DNA of 64,000 bases from Bradyrhizobium sp. WD16 (GCF_024181725.1 NZ_CP028908.1:496001-560000); one strand, 5' to 3'; shown: positions 25,916-35,073, numbered from the stretch's first letter. Translations and numbers: made by a program. The notes: a model not told the origin generated them from the letters alone.

Positions 25916-27145
25916 TTACTGCTGCGCCGTCTTCTCCTCGCGCGGCGCCGCCTCGGCGTGCTCGACGCTGCCGTCCATCGCGACCTGGGTCGGCTTGACC
26001 GCACTGCCCGGCCGCACCCGCTGCAACCCGTTGACGATGATGCGCTCGCCCGCCTTCAGGCCGGTCCGCACCATGCGCAGGCCCTCCGACGTCTCGCCGA
26101 GCGCGACTTCGCGATAGGCCGCGGTATTGTCCGGACCGACCACCATGACGAATTTCTTGTCCTGATCGGTGCCGATCGCCCGCTCGTTGATGACCAGGGC
26201 CTGCTGACGTTCGGCATGCCCCATGCGGATGCGGGCGAACTGGCCCGGCATCAGCTTGCCGTCGGCGTTGTCGAACACCGCGCGGACGCGCACCGTGCCG
26301 CTGCGGGCATCGACCTGATTGTCGATGAGCTGGAGGCGGCCCCGATAGGGCGTGCCGTCGCTCAGCACCGTGCCCATCTGCACCGGAATGCGGTCGAGCG
26401 CGATCAGCCCGTTCGGCCCGGCGCTCTGCGCCTTCAGCGCCCGCATCACCACCTGTTCATCGGCGTTGAAGCTCGCATAGATCGGGTTGACCGAGACCAT
26501 CGAGGTCAGGACCGGCGAGGTCGGGCCGGCGGCGACGAGATTGCCGACGGTGACCTCGATCTTGCCGACGCGGCCGGCCACCGGCGCGTTGACGCTGGTG
26601 TAATCGAGATTGAGCTGGGCCGATTGCAGCGCCGCCTCGGCGGCGCGCAGGTTGGCTTCCGCCTCGCGCTGGGCGTTGACGCGCTGGTCGAAGTCGCGCT
26701 GCGAGATGGTGCGCGAATCCCACAACTGCTGGCCGCGATCGAGATCGTTCTTGGCCAGCGCCAGGCGCGCCTGCATGGCGAGCACCTGGGCCCTGGCGCG
26801 CTCGACCTCCGCCGCATAGGGCGCCGGATCGATGCTGAACAACAAGTCGCCCTGCTTGACGAGGGCGCCTTCGCGGAAATGCACCGCCTGGATCAGGCCG
26901 GCGACCCGCGGCCGGATTTCGACACGCTCGACGGCTTCGAGCCGGCCGGAAAACTCGTCCCAGGTCGGCGCGTCACGCTCCTCCACCGTGGCCACCGAGA
27001 CCGGCACGGCCGGCGGCGCCGCCGCCTCATTGTTGGCGCGGGCGGCGCCATTCTCGAAGGCGGGCAGCAGCATGGCGGCGAAGATGGCGGCGCCGACCAG
27101 CACGGTGCCGAGGGCGAAAGCGCGATAACGGGATGAATACGACAT
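25916..27145 (-). CDS. RND efflux periplasmic adaptor (AcrA/MexA-like)
   Basis: 409 residues from the ATG at 27145, preceded by AGGCAGGGGG. An N-terminal uncleaved or signal-type helix (about 8-32) lacks a lipobox Cys, unlike the adaptor at 1920. Then RPRVAGLIQAVHFREGALVK (lipoyl half 1), a coiled-coil hairpin about 105-165, APVAGRVGKIEVTVGNLV (lipoyl half 2) and the beta-barrel and membrane-proximal domains. The C-terminus is charged. It follows the hydrolase-like gene by 19 nt and precedes the permease, forming a three-gene operon. Confidence 0.94.
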   Translation of the reverse strand: MSYSSRYRAFALGTVLVGAAIFAAMLLPAFENGAARANNEAAAPPAVPVSVATVEERDAPTWDEFSGRLEAVERVEIRPRVAGLIQAVHFREGALVKQGDLLFSIDPAPYAAEVERARAQVLAMQARLALAKNDLDRGQQLWDSRTISQRDFDQRVNAQREAEANLRAAEAALQSAQLNLDYTSVNAPVAGRVGKIEVTVGNLVAAGPTSPVLTSMVSVNPIYASFNADEQVVMRALKAQSAGPNGLIALDRIPVQMGTVLSDGTPYRGRLQLIDNQVDARSGTVRVRAVFDNADGKLMPGQFARIRMGHAERQQALVINERAIGTDQDKKFVMVVGPDNTAAYREVALGETSEGLRMVRTGLKAGERIIVNGLQRVRPGSAVKPTQVAMDGSVEHAEAAPREEKTAQQ

Positions 27146-27164
27146 GATGACCCCCTGCCTGCGA

Positions 27165-28013
27165 TCAGGCTTGAAAGACGGGATGGGATGCGGGCCGGCG
27201 CAGCAACGCGGCGCGGTCCGCAAAGAACTGGATGAACTGGCCGAGCAGCGCCGCCGGCCAGCTGCCCTGCGGCCGATCCGCGCCGCACAGCGATTCCGGC
27301 CACGACGTCGGCGCAGGCAGCACATGTTGCGTCACCGGGACACCCGATTCCCGCAGCCGCGCCGCGTAGCTCAGGGTCTCGTCGCGCATCGGATCGTCCT
27401 GCGCGGTGACCACCAGCGCCGGCGGCAGGCCGGCGAGACGACTGGCTTGCGAGGGCGCTGCATAGGGATGGGCGGCGGTTTCCGGCGATCCGAGATAGCG
27501 CTGCCAGCCGTCGGCCCACTTGCATCCGGCGGGACCTGCATCGGCGCGGCGGATCGACCGCGTCGCAAGACACGGATCGAGCATCGGCGACAACAGGATC
27601 TGGCCGTCGAGCTGCGGCGCGTGCTGGTCGCGCGCGATCAGCGTCAGCGATGCCGCGAGATTGCCGCCGGCCTCCTCGCCGGCCACGAACAGACGCGACA
27701 TCTTGCCGGCCCACCGGGCCCGGCCCTCCTGCAGGCTCTTCAGCGCGTCGAAGATCGTGCGCAGGGCATCGGGAAACGGATGGCGCGGGGCCAGCGGATA
27801 ATCCGCCGAGACGACCACGGCGCCCGCCGCGGCGAGCAGTTCCGGAACGGTTGAGCTCGCCTCCGACGCGAACGAGCCTTGGCAGAAGGCGCCGCCATGG
27901 AGATGGAAGACCAGCGGTGCCGATCGCGGCGCCGACGACTTGCGCCAGACGCGGACCGGCAGCGCGCTCGCCTGGCCGGTCTCGATCACCGCATCGATGC
28001 AGCCGGTGGTCAT
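27165..28013 (-). CDS. Alpha/beta-hydrolase (HSL/acetyl-esterase) homologue with a lost nucleophile
   Basis: 282 residues. Oxyanion-hole motif HLHGGAFCQGS (about residues 38-48) and YPLAPRHPFPDA identify the hormone-sensitive-lipase family. The nucleophile elbow, normally GDSAGG, reads GEEAGG here, so the catalytic Ser is Glu114. Asp206/Asp207 (AQDDPMRDE) remain, but the usual catalytic His near the C-terminus is not evident. It is therefore probably not an esterase and may be a binding or sensory protein. First gene of the RND operon, divergent from a LysR gene; one nucleotide error cannot explain the change because two neighbouring residues differ. Confidence 0.8.
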   Translation of the reverse strand: MTTGCIDAVIETGQASALPVRVWRKSSAPRSAPLVFHLHGGAFCQGSFASEASSTVPELLAAAGAVVVSADYPLAPRHPFPDALRTIFDALKSLQEGRARWAGKMSRLFVAGEEAGGNLAASLTLIARDQHAPQLDGQILLSPMLDPCLATRSIRRADAGPAGCKWADGWQRYLGSPETAAHPYAAPSQASRLAGLPPALVVTAQDDPMRDETLSYAARLRESGVPVTQHVLPAPTSWPESLCGADRPQGSWPAALLGQFIQFFADRAALLRRPASHPVFQA

Positions 28014-28118
28014 TTCGAAGAACCCTCTCCTTCGCCCCGGCCGGACGCAGTTGCGTCGCAGGCATTGCGGTGCGAAACGAAGTCGAGAGCTAATGTCCGC
28101 TCAACCGAAAATAAGTAG

Positions 28119-28133
28119 GTAGTTTATGACTAC
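28119..28133. promoter_or_regulatory. LysR-type operator candidate GTAG-N7-CTAC
   Basis: The dyad gtagtttatgactac contains a T-N11-A core, the LysR-type box, in an AT-rich island (28100-28160) between the divergent RND operon (start 28013) and the LysR gene (start 28279). It may control both. Confidence 0.5.
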
Positions 28134-28278
28134 ATTATTTCCGTGTATGAACAATCGGGGGATCAAGCCCCATATTGGAATGTAGTTTCTCCGCGGTGCA
28201 CAAAAACAAAATCATGTTTCCCGCCGCTGCGGAATTCGGGAACCCGCCAGGGTCAAGAGCGACGCAGGGACAAGACAG

Positions 28279-29193
28279 ATGGATCAGCTCGCCGCAATGC
28301 GCGCTTTCGTTCGTGTGGTCGAGGCCGGCACCTTCAGCCAGGCGGCCGGTTCGCTGCGGATGCCGAAGCCGACGATCACCAAGCTGATCCAGTCGCTCGA
28401 GACCCATCTGACCACCAAACTGCTGAACCGCACCACGCGACGCGTCACCGTGACGCCGGACGGCGCCGCCTACTACGAACGGGTGGTCCGCTTCCTCGGC
28501 GAACTCGATGAACTCGACGCCAACATGGCGCGGTCCCAGGCCTACGCCAGGGGCCGCCTGCGCATCGACGTCGGCTCGGCGCTGGCGGTGCTCGTCATCA
28601 TTCCGGCACTGCCGGATTTCTATGCGCGCTATCCCGAGATCCAGATCGATCTCGGCGTCACCGACCGGCCGGTGGACATGATCGGAGAGAATGTCGACTG
28701 CGTCATCCGCGGCGGAAATCTCGGCGATCAATCGCTGATCGCCCGCCGCATCGCCGAGATCGGCCATGCGACCGCCGCGGCACCGTCCTATCTCGAACGC
28801 CGTGGCGAACCGCGCCATCCGTCCGAGTTGCAGGACCACCACATCGTCAACTTCTTCCACCCGCGCTCGGGGCGGATGCTGCCGCTGGATTTCACCGCCA
28901 ATGGCGAACGGATCGAAACCGCCGGCCGCCATCTGATCGCGGTCAACGACAGCATCGCCTATATCACCGCCGCGACCGCCGGCCTCGGAATCGTCCAGGC
29001 GCCCCTCTTCATGCTGCACAAGCACATCGAGGCCGGCCGGCTGCGCCGGATCCTGACGGAATGGAGCACCGAACCGCTCAACGTCTACGTGGTCTATCCA
29101 CCGAACCGGCACCTCAGCAACAAGGTGCGGGTCTTCGTCGACTGGGTTGCCGACCTGTTCGCCAGCCACGAGCTGATCCGCATGCAGGGGTGA
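28279..29193 (+). CDS. LysR-family regulator
   Basis: 304 residues. N-terminal winged helix (MDQLAAMRAFVRVVEAGTFS, then TRRVTVTPDGAAYYERV) and an effector domain from about residue 90 with VGSALAVLVIIPALPDFYAR. It belongs to the CrgA/AaeR-like subgroup that often controls neighbouring efflux or aromatic genes. Divergent from the hydrolase-adaptor-permease operon, which it most likely regulates; the intergenic dyad at 28119 supports this. The effector is unknown. Confidence 0.92.
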   Translation: MDQLAAMRAFVRVVEAGTFSQAAGSLRMPKPTITKLIQSLETHLTTKLLNRTTRRVTVTPDGAAYYERVVRFLGELDELDANMARSQAYARGRLRIDVGSALAVLVIIPALPDFYARYPEIQIDLGVTDRPVDMIGENVDCVIRGGNLGDQSLIARRIAEIGHATAAAPSYLERRGEPRHPSELQDHHIVNFFHPRSGRMLPLDFTANGERIETAGRHLIAVNDSIAYITAATAGLGIVQAPLFMLHKHIEAGRLRRILTEWSTEPLNVYVVYPPNRHLSNKVRVFVDWVADLFASHELIRMQG

Positions 29194-29283
29194 TCGCCGT
29201 CACGGCACGTGTTCGCGGCGACAGGTCTGCTATGATGCCGGACCGGCCGTTGTGGTCATCCTGCCAGGGAGTGCCGAACCGCC

Positions 29284-30591
29284 ATGCTGGCCCTTGAACT
29301 TGTCATCGTGGCCGTTCTCATTGTCGTCAACGGCCTGTTGTCGATGGCGGAGCTTGCGATTGTTTCGTCGCGCCCGGCGCGACTGGAAATCCTGTCCGCG
29401 AAACGGGTGCGCGGCGCCGAACAGGCGCTGGCGCTGGCCTCCGATCCCGGCAAGTTCCTGTCCACCGTGCAGATCGGCATCACCCTGGTCGGCGTGCTGT
29501 CGGGCGCCTTCTCCGGTGCCACGCTGGGCGAGCGCCTCAGCGAGTGGCTCGGCGAATTCGGCCTGTCTGCCGCCGTCGCCCCTCTTCTCGGCGTCGGGCT
29601 CGTCGTCACGGCGATTACCTATGCCACGCTCATCGTCGGCGAACTGGTACCGAAGCAGGTCGCGTTGCGCGACCCGGAGGCGATCGCGGTGAAGGTGGCG
29701 CCCGCGATGACCCTGCTGGCGAGGCTATCCCTGCCCCTCGTCTTCCTGCTCGACTGGTCGGGAAAGGCCATTCTCACGCTCATCGGGCGCGGCAGCGAGA
29801 CCGACGAGCGCGTATCCGAAGAAGAGATTCATCATCTGGTGCGCGAGGCCGAGACCGCGGGCGTACTCGAGCCCGGAGAAAAGGAAATGATCGCCGCGGT
29901 GATGCGGCTCGGCGATCGGTCGGTCGCAACGGTGATGACGCCGCGGACGGACGTCGACATGGTCGACCTCAGCGACGACCAGAAGACCATCCGCGACATT
30001 CTGACCAACAGTCCGCATTCCCGCCTGCCGGTTCACGACGGCGACCGCGACCGGCCGGTCGGCATCCTGCAGGCCAAGGATGTGATGACGGCCCTGCTGC
30101 AGCATGATCGGCCGGATCTCGGCAGCCTCGTCCGCGAGGCGCCGATCGTCCCGGCCTCGGCGGATGCGCGCGACGTGCTGGCGATCCTCAAGGGGGCGCC
30201 GGTGCATATCGGGCTCGTCTACGACGAGTATGGCGCGTTCGAGGGTGTCGTCACCGCGGCCGACATTCTGGAATCGATCGTCGGCGCCTTCAGCACCGAA
30301 GCGGGGCCACCCGAGCCGGCCTATGTCCGCCGCAACGACGGCTCCTACCTGATTTCGGGCTGGATGCCGGCTGACGAAGTCGGCGACCTGCTCTCGATCC
30401 CCATTTCGCGCCGTGGCGGCTATCACACGGTGGCGGGTCTCGTGCTGCAGAATTTCGATCACCTGCCGCAGGTCGGCGACGCTTTCGGGTTCCATGGCTG
30501 GCGGTTCGAGATCGTCGACCTCGACGGCCGGCGCATCGACAAGATCCTGGTGACGAGGATGCCGACGGCCCAGGCGGGACCGGACGCGTGA
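29284..30591 (+). CDS. CNNM/CorC-HlyC family membrane protein with CBS domains
   Basis: 435 residues. An N-terminal DUF21/CNNM membrane domain (about residues 1-190, four hydrophobic segments, including GLLSMAELAIVSSRPARLEI and TYATLIVGELVPKQVALRDP), a CBS pair (about 205-325, VATVMTPRTDVDMVDLSDD, VGILQAKDVM, YDEYGAFEGVVTAADILE) and a CorC_HlyC C-terminal domain. Such proteins are linked to Mg or Co export or are annotated as hemolysins. The gene appears monocistronic. The 296 bp after it hold no convincing ORF. Confidence 0.93.
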   Translation: MLALELVIVAVLIVVNGLLSMAELAIVSSRPARLEILSAKRVRGAEQALALASDPGKFLSTVQIGITLVGVLSGAFSGATLGERLSEWLGEFGLSAAVAPLLGVGLVVTAITYATLIVGELVPKQVALRDPEAIAVKVAPAMTLLARLSLPLVFLLDWSGKAILTLIGRGSETDERVSEEEIHHLVREAETAGVLEPGEKEMIAAVMRLGDRSVATVMTPRTDVDMVDLSDDQKTIRDILTNSPHSRLPVHDGDRDRPVGILQAKDVMTALLQHDRPDLGSLVREAPIVPASADARDVLAILKGAPVHIGLVYDEYGAFEGVVTAADILESIVGAFSTEAGPPEPAYVRRNDGSYLISGWMPADEVGDLLSIPISRRGGYHTVAGLVLQNFDHLPQVGDAFGFHGWRFEIVDLDGRRIDKILVTRMPTAQAGPDA

Positions 30592-30887
30592 ATTTCTCGA
30601 CGATCCTTATTGGTCTCATTGGCACCCTGACCGCGTGATGAACCGCACCGCAGGATTGCGCGCGTACCATCGCGTTTTCGCAACTGCAGCAGATCGGACG
30701 CGGCACCGCCGCGCAAAAAAGCCGCGCGAGCCGCTTGCATTTGTCGCGACCATGTTATGCTTCATCCTGCCTGCGCGGGCGGACGTTCGCGTCGGGCCAA
30801 ATGGGTCGACACGGCCACAGACCAATGTGATCGAAAAACAATGCGAGCGAAAATGCAGCGGCAAAGCTGCACAAGGGAGAGAGCCGA

Positions 30888-32201
30888 ATGATCTCGTTGA
30901 AGCGATTTGCGTTGAAGCGAGTTGCGTTGCAGCGTCTCGTTCAGGGGCTGACGATGGCCGCGGTGATCACCGTCCCAGTGGTGACCGGCGGCGCCGGCGC
31001 CGCCGAACTCAAGAAATACGAATCCGGCGCCAAGGAGTTCTGGACCCATCCGCCGGACGACTGGTTCCTCGGGGATGAGACCGAGGCGCAGAAGGGCCTT
31101 GCGCCGCCGTCCGGACCGCCGACCGGCGCATCCGACAAGGAACTCGCGGAGATCGTCTCCAAGGTCAAGCTGCCGCAGGGCTTCAAGATGGAAGTCTATG
31201 CCAGCGGCGTGCTCGCCGCGCGGCAGATGGCCTGGGGCGACAAGGGCACGCTGTTCGTCGGCTCGTTCGGCCTCGGCAATGTCTACGCCATCACCGACGA
31301 GGGCGGCAAGCGAACGGTCAAGACCATTCTCAAGGGTCTGAAGATGCCGACCGGGCTCGCCTTCCGCGACGGCGCGCTCTACGTCATCGATATCGACAAG
31401 CTCTATCGCTACGACAATGCCGAGGCCAATCTCGACAAGATGCCGGAGCCCAAGGTCGTCTATGACGACATGCCGCCCTACGCGGCCCACGGCTGGAAAT
31501 ACCTGGTCGCCGACAAGGACGGCTGGTTCTACATTCCATTCGGCCCTCCCTTCAACATCGGCATTCCGCCGACCAGCGTGTCGCAGATTCGCCGCGTCGA
31601 CCCCAAGACCGGCAACGCGGAGATCGTCGCGCTCGGCGTCCGCAACAGCGTCGGCGGCGACATCGATCCGCGCACCGGCAAATACTGGTTCACCGAGAAT
31701 GCCCGCGACTGGCTGGGCGACAATCTGCCGAGCGACAAGCTGAACGTCATCAACCGGCACGGCGAGCATTTCGGCTATCCGTATTGCCACCAGGGCGACA
31801 TCCCGGATCCGAAATTCGCCATGGGCCACAAGTGCTCGGAATTCGTCCCGCCGGTGCTGAAGCTCGGCTACCACGTCGCGCCGCTCGGCATGAAGTTCTA
31901 CACCGGCAGTCAATTCCCGGCGAAGTACAAGAATGCCATGTTCATCGCCGAACACGGCTCGTGGAATCGGCATAAATACCAGGGCGGGCGCATCGTCGTG
32001 GTGACCGCCGATCCCGACGGCCGCAACGCCAGGCAGGAAATCTTCGCTTCCGGCTGGATCAACGGCGATCAGAGCTATCTCGGCCGGCCCGCCGACATCA
32101 TCCTCGCCAAGGACGGCGCGATCCTGGTGGCCGACGACTGGGCCGGCGCGATCTATCGCATCAGCTACAGCAAGGACCGCCTCAGCTCGAACGCGAAGTA
32201 A
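30888..32201 (+). CDS. PQQ-type glucose/sorbosone dehydrogenase, periplasmic
   Basis: 437 residues with a signal peptide ending near GGAGAAE (about residue 40) and a six-bladed propeller of the soluble glucose/sorbosone dehydrogenase family: MPTGLAFRDGALYVID, GVRNSVGGDIDPRTGKYWFT, ENARDWLGDNLPSDKLNVI and IAEHGSWNRHKYQGGRIVVV. These proteins oxidise aldoses or related alcohols with PQQ. A diheme cytochrome c gene follows and is the likely electron acceptor. The first 15 codons contain a 15-bp tandem repeat. GGGAGAG precedes the start. Confidence 0.9.
   Translation: MISLKRFALKRVALQRLVQGLTMAAVITVPVVTGGAGAAELKKYESGAKEFWTHPPDDWFLGDETEAQKGLAPPSGPPTGASDKELAEIVSKVKLPQGFKMEVYASGVLAARQMAWGDKGTLFVGSFGLGNVYAITDEGGKRTVKTILKGLKMPTGLAFRDGALYVIDIDKLYRYDNAEANLDKMPEPKVVYDDMPPYAAHGWKYLVADKDGWFYIPFGPPFNIGIPPTSVSQIRRVDPKTGNAEIVALGVRNSVGGDIDPRTGKYWFTENARDWLGDNLPSDKLNVINRHGEHFGYPYCHQGDIPDPKFAMGHKCSEFVPPVLKLGYHVAPLGMKFYTGSQFPAKYKNAMFIAEHGSWNRHKYQGGRIVVVTADPDGRNARQEIFASGWINGDQSYLGRPADIILAKDGAILVADDWAGAIYRISYSKDRLSSNAK
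30896..30940 (+). repeat. 15-bp tandem repeat in the signal sequence of the sugar dehydrogenase
   Basis: Three units: gttgaagcgatttgc, gttgaagcgagttgc and gttgcagcgtctcgt. They encode LKRFA, LKRVA and LQRLV, extending the positively charged n-region of the signal peptide. The repeat keeps the frame. Confidence 0.85.
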
Positions 32202-32213
32202 TCCGCACTCGCA

Positions 32214-32254
32214 CGGCGTTGCGATTCACCTCACCGTGGTCGCAACGCCGTTTT
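32214..32254 (+). terminator. Hairpin with U-tract between the dehydrogenase and cytochrome genes
   Basis: A perfect 10-bp stem (cggcgttgcg / cgcaacgccg), 17-nt loop, then tttt. It starts 13 nt after the dehydrogenase stop and ends 28 nt before the cytochrome start. It is either a terminator or an attenuator that lowers cytochrome expression relative to the dehydrogenase. Confidence 0.65.
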
Positions 32255-32281
32255 CGTGTTCGGCATCAGGAACTATTCCGC

Positions 32282-32881
32282 ATGCACCCACGCCTCGCCT
32301 TTGCCGCCCTGCCGCTGCTTCCGCTGCTCGCCTGCCTCGTGCCGCCGGCCGGCGCCGCCGATGTCGCCGCAATCAAGGACAAGCTCGAACTCTGCGTCAG
32401 CTGTCACGGCAAGGACGGCATTTCCGACCAGCAGGAAATTCCCTCGCTCGCCGGCCAGCCCGATCTCTTCCTGCAATGGCAGCTGATCTATTTCCGCGGC
32501 GGTGCCCGCAAGAGTCCGCAGATGTCGCCGGTCGCGGCCGATCTCACCAACGAGGACGTCCGCAACCTCGGCGCCCATTTCGCCGCGCTCAAACCGCCTG
32601 CGGCACCGGCCGACGATCCCGATCCGCAGCTCAGCGCGGCCGGCGCCAAACTCGTGGCGCAGCGCCGCTGCATTTCCTGCCATAGCGATAATTTCGCCGG
32701 CACCAAGGCCACGGCGCGTCTCGCCGGCCAGCGCGAGGACTATCTCGTCAAGGCGCTCACCGACTTCAAGACCGGCAAGCGCTCGGGCGGCGGCGTCGCC
32801 GCCATGGCCGACGTCGCCTATGGCCTGCAGGACGACGAGGTCAAGGCGCTGGCGCACTACCTGGCGCATTTCAAGGGGTAA
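32282..32881 (+). CDS. Diheme cytochrome c (c4-like)
   Basis: 199 residues with a signal peptide (to about PPAGAA, residue 26) and two c-type haem sites: CVSCH (Cys38, Cys41, His42) and CISCH (Cys130, Cys133, His134), each in a roughly 90-residue domain of the cytochrome c4 type (SLAGQPDLFLQWQLIYFRGG; RLAGQREDYLVKALTDFKTG). The ATG at 32282 starts the signal peptide; an in-frame start at 32219 would lie in the hairpin. Placed after a PQQ-type dehydrogenase, it probably accepts its electrons. Confidence 0.92.
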   Translation: MHPRLAFAALPLLPLLACLVPPAGAADVAAIKDKLELCVSCHGKDGISDQQEIPSLAGQPDLFLQWQLIYFRGGARKSPQMSPVAADLTNEDVRNLGAHFAALKPPAAPADDPDPQLSAAGAKLVAQRRCISCHSDNFAGTKATARLAGQREDYLVKALTDFKTGKRSGGGVAAMADVAYGLQDDEVKALAHYLAHFKG

Positions 32882-32943
32882 TTGGCGGCGAAGGTGCAGG
32901 AAGGCTCACCTCGCCCCGCTTGCGGGGAGAGGTGAAAGACGCC

Positions 32944-34212
32944 TCACGTCGCCGGCTGGATCGTGCCCTCGCACTCGCCGAAGCCGATACGATAGCCCTC
33001 GCCCTGGCACCAGCCGGTGATCGAGAGCGTGTCGCCGTCCTCGAGGAAGCTGCGGCTCTCGCCGGAGGCGAGCGGCAGCGGCTCGGCGCCGCTCCAGCTC
33101 AATTCCAGCATGCTGCCGCGCTGGTCGCGCTCCGGCCCGCTGATGGTGCCCGATCCGAGCAAGTCGCCGACGTTCATGGCGCAGCCGGACGAGGCATGAT
33201 GGACGAGCTGCTGCACCGACGACCAGTACATGTACTTGAAATTGGTGCGGCAGATGCGCTGCGGCGCGTCCATCTGTGCGCTGCGCAGCGACACATCCAG
33301 GGTCATGTCGTAATTGTTGCGCCCGCTCTGGCGCAGATAGGGCAGCGGCTCGGGATCCTGCCGGGGGCCGGCGACGCGGAACGACTCCAGCGCCTCGCGG
33401 GTCACGATCCACGGGCTGATGGTGGTGGCGAAGGCCTTGGCCTGGAACGGGCCGAGCGGCACATATTCCCATTGCTGGACGTCGCGCGCGCTCCAGTCGT
33501 TGAGCAGCGTGAAACCGAAGATCATGTCTTCCGCCTGCGCCTCGGTGAGGCGCTCGCCGAGCCGCGAGCCCTGGCCGATCACGACGCCCATCTCGAGCTC
33601 GAAATCGAGCCGCCTGCTGGGGGCGAACACCGGCGTCTCCGCGGTCGGCGGCTTGAGCTGGCCGCAGGGCCGCCGCACCGGCGTGCCGGACACCACCACG
33701 GTCGAGGCGCGGCCGTTATAGCCGATCGGGATGTGCAGCCAGTTCGGCAGCAGCGGATTGGACTTGTCGCGGAACATGGCGCCGACATTGCTGGCGTGCT
33801 CCTTCGACGAATAGAAGTCGGTGAAACCGGCGACCGCAAGCGGCAGGTGGAGCCTCGCATCCTTGCGGGCGACGAGCGCCCGCTGGCGCAGCGCCGCATT
33901 GTCGCGCAGCTCGGGATGATCGCGGCGCAGCAGCTGGCTGATCCGCCGCCGCACCTGCGTCCACGCCTGGGGCCCGAGCGCCATGAAGTCGTTGATCGCG
34001 GGCTTCGCGAACACCGGCGCGCCGGCATCGAGCAGGCCCGCCGCTTCGAGCGCGGCGAGGTCGAGGATGAAATCGCCGATGGCGACGCCGACCCGCGGCG
34101 CCGGATCGGCCGGCGTCGAGAACACGCCGTAGGGCAGGTTCTGGATCGGGAAATCCGAGGTCGGAGCGACCGCGATGAAGGAGCGCAGGGACGGATCGTT
34201 GGGATGGGTCAT
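32944..34212 (-). CDS. fahA: Fumarylacetoacetase
   Basis: Final step of homogentisate breakdown: fumarylacetoacetate to fumarate and acetoacetate. 422 residues from the ATG at 34212. Family segments include FIAVAPTSDFPIQNLPYGVF at the N-terminus, DFYSSKEHASNVGAMFRDK, RLDFELEMGVVIGQGS (metal-binding acidic cluster), WSARDVQQWEYVPLGPFQAK and SGCAMNVGDLLGSGTISGP. Last gene of the minus-strand homogentisate operon; maiA ends 22 nt upstream. Confidence 0.97.
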   Translation of the reverse strand: MTHPNDPSLRSFIAVAPTSDFPIQNLPYGVFSTPADPAPRVGVAIGDFILDLAALEAAGLLDAGAPVFAKPAINDFMALGPQAWTQVRRRISQLLRRDHPELRDNAALRQRALVARKDARLHLPLAVAGFTDFYSSKEHASNVGAMFRDKSNPLLPNWLHIPIGYNGRASTVVVSGTPVRRPCGQLKPPTAETPVFAPSRRLDFELEMGVVIGQGSRLGERLTEAQAEDMIFGFTLLNDWSARDVQQWEYVPLGPFQAKAFATTISPWIVTREALESFRVAGPRQDPEPLPYLRQSGRNNYDMTLDVSLRSAQMDAPQRICRTNFKYMYWSSVQQLVHHASSGCAMNVGDLLGSGTISGPERDQRGSMLELSWSGAEPLPLASGESRSFLEDGDTLSITGWCQGEGYRIGFGECEGTIQPAT

Positions 34213-34234
34213 GATGTTCCGCGAATGATGACAG

Positions 34235-34882
34235 CTATTCGGCGTCGGGCTGACGGCCCGGCGCGGCGGCGGCGAAGGCGTCCAGCGTGGCGGCGGCCTG
34301 GTCGATACCGCGAATGCGCGGATAGGGCGACAGATCGACGCCGACACGCCGCGCGTTGAAGACCTGGGGCACGATGCAGATGTCGGCGAGCGTCGGCGCC
34401 TCGCCGAGCGCAAACGGGCCCGGCAGTTCGGCGAGCCGCGCCTCGATCGCGGCGAAGCCCTCGGTGATCCAGTGTTTCGACCAGTCGGCCCGGCCGGCCT
34501 CGTCAATCCCCATGGCCGTGAGGCGATTGAGCACCCGCAGATTGCCGATCGGGTGGATGTCGCTTGCGACGACGAGCGCGATCTCCCGGGCGATCGCCCG
34601 CAGCCGGGGATCGGACGGCAGCAGCGGCGGCTGCGGATGGGTCTCGTCGAGATATTCGATGATGGCGAGCGACTGGGCGAGGTGGAAGCCGTCCTCGATC
34701 CAGCAGGGCACGAGGCCGGCGGGACTGACCTTGCGGTAGTCGGGCGAGGTCTGCTCGCCCTTGCGCAGGTGAACGAAGCGATGATGCGCGCTCAGCCCCT
34801 TGAGGTTGAGCGCGATGCGCACCCGGTAGGCCGCGCTGGAGCGGAAATAGCCATAGAGCGTGGCCTCGCTTTCGATCGACAT
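34235..34882 (-). CDS. maiA: Maleylacetoacetate isomerase (zeta-class GST)
   Basis: Glutathione-dependent cis-trans isomerisation of maleylacetoacetate to fumarylacetoacetate. 215 residues. The zeta-class active-site motif normally SSCSWRVRIAL reads SSAAYRVRIALNLKG here, so the second Ser/Cys pair is replaced by Ala-Ala while the first Ser pair remains. The thioredoxin-like half ends about residue 80 (AIIEYLDETHP), and the helical domain contains DIHPIGNLRVLNRL. It is separated from hmgA by a 167-bp palindromic element, otherwise continuous with the operon. Confidence 0.94.
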   Translation of the reverse strand: MSIESEATLYGYFRSSAAYRVRIALNLKGLSAHHRFVHLRKGEQTSPDYRKVSPAGLVPCWIEDGFHLAQSLAIIEYLDETHPQPPLLPSDPRLRAIAREIALVVASDIHPIGNLRVLNRLTAMGIDEAGRADWSKHWITEGFAAIEARLAELPGPFALGEAPTLADICIVPQVFNARRVGVDLSPYPRIRGIDQAAATLDAFAAAAPGRQPDAE

Positions 34883-34906
34883 CGGTCCGCGCGCCCTTAC
34901 GGCTTG

Positions 34907-35073
34907 CTAGTGTGGCGTCTCGCAATTGCCTACCGCCTTCGCGGCAACCCTCTCGTAGGCAATTGCGAGACATAAGCCACACTAGCGCTTTGATTTTGCT
35001 AGTGTCCTTTATGTCTCCGAATGACCGTCGGAGCATGCGGCAAGTTAGCGGTCATTCGGAGACGGGACACTAG
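34907..35073. mobile_element. CTAG-bounded composite palindromic element, inverted copy, between maiA and hmgA
   Basis: Module A 34907-34985 (79 bp), spacer cgctttgattttg (13 nt), module B 34999-35073 (75 bp): the reverse complement of unit 2 at 15968-16134, with the same module lengths. It ends inside hmgA, whose last eight codons and stop lie in module B. In the operon transcript both modules would form long hairpins between hmgA and maiA. Confidence 0.87.

Noticed and set aside
22643-27136. Very long open frame on the plus strand opposite the RND permease and adaptor genes
   Set aside because: Its translation is low-complexity His/Arg/Asp-rich and has no family features, while both minus-strand genes have full motifs. 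It is a GC-bias shadow.
30592-30887. Possible small gene between the CNNM and sugar dehydrogenase genes
   Set aside because: No frame with a ribosome-binding site and plausible codon use; probably the promoter region of the dehydrogenase.
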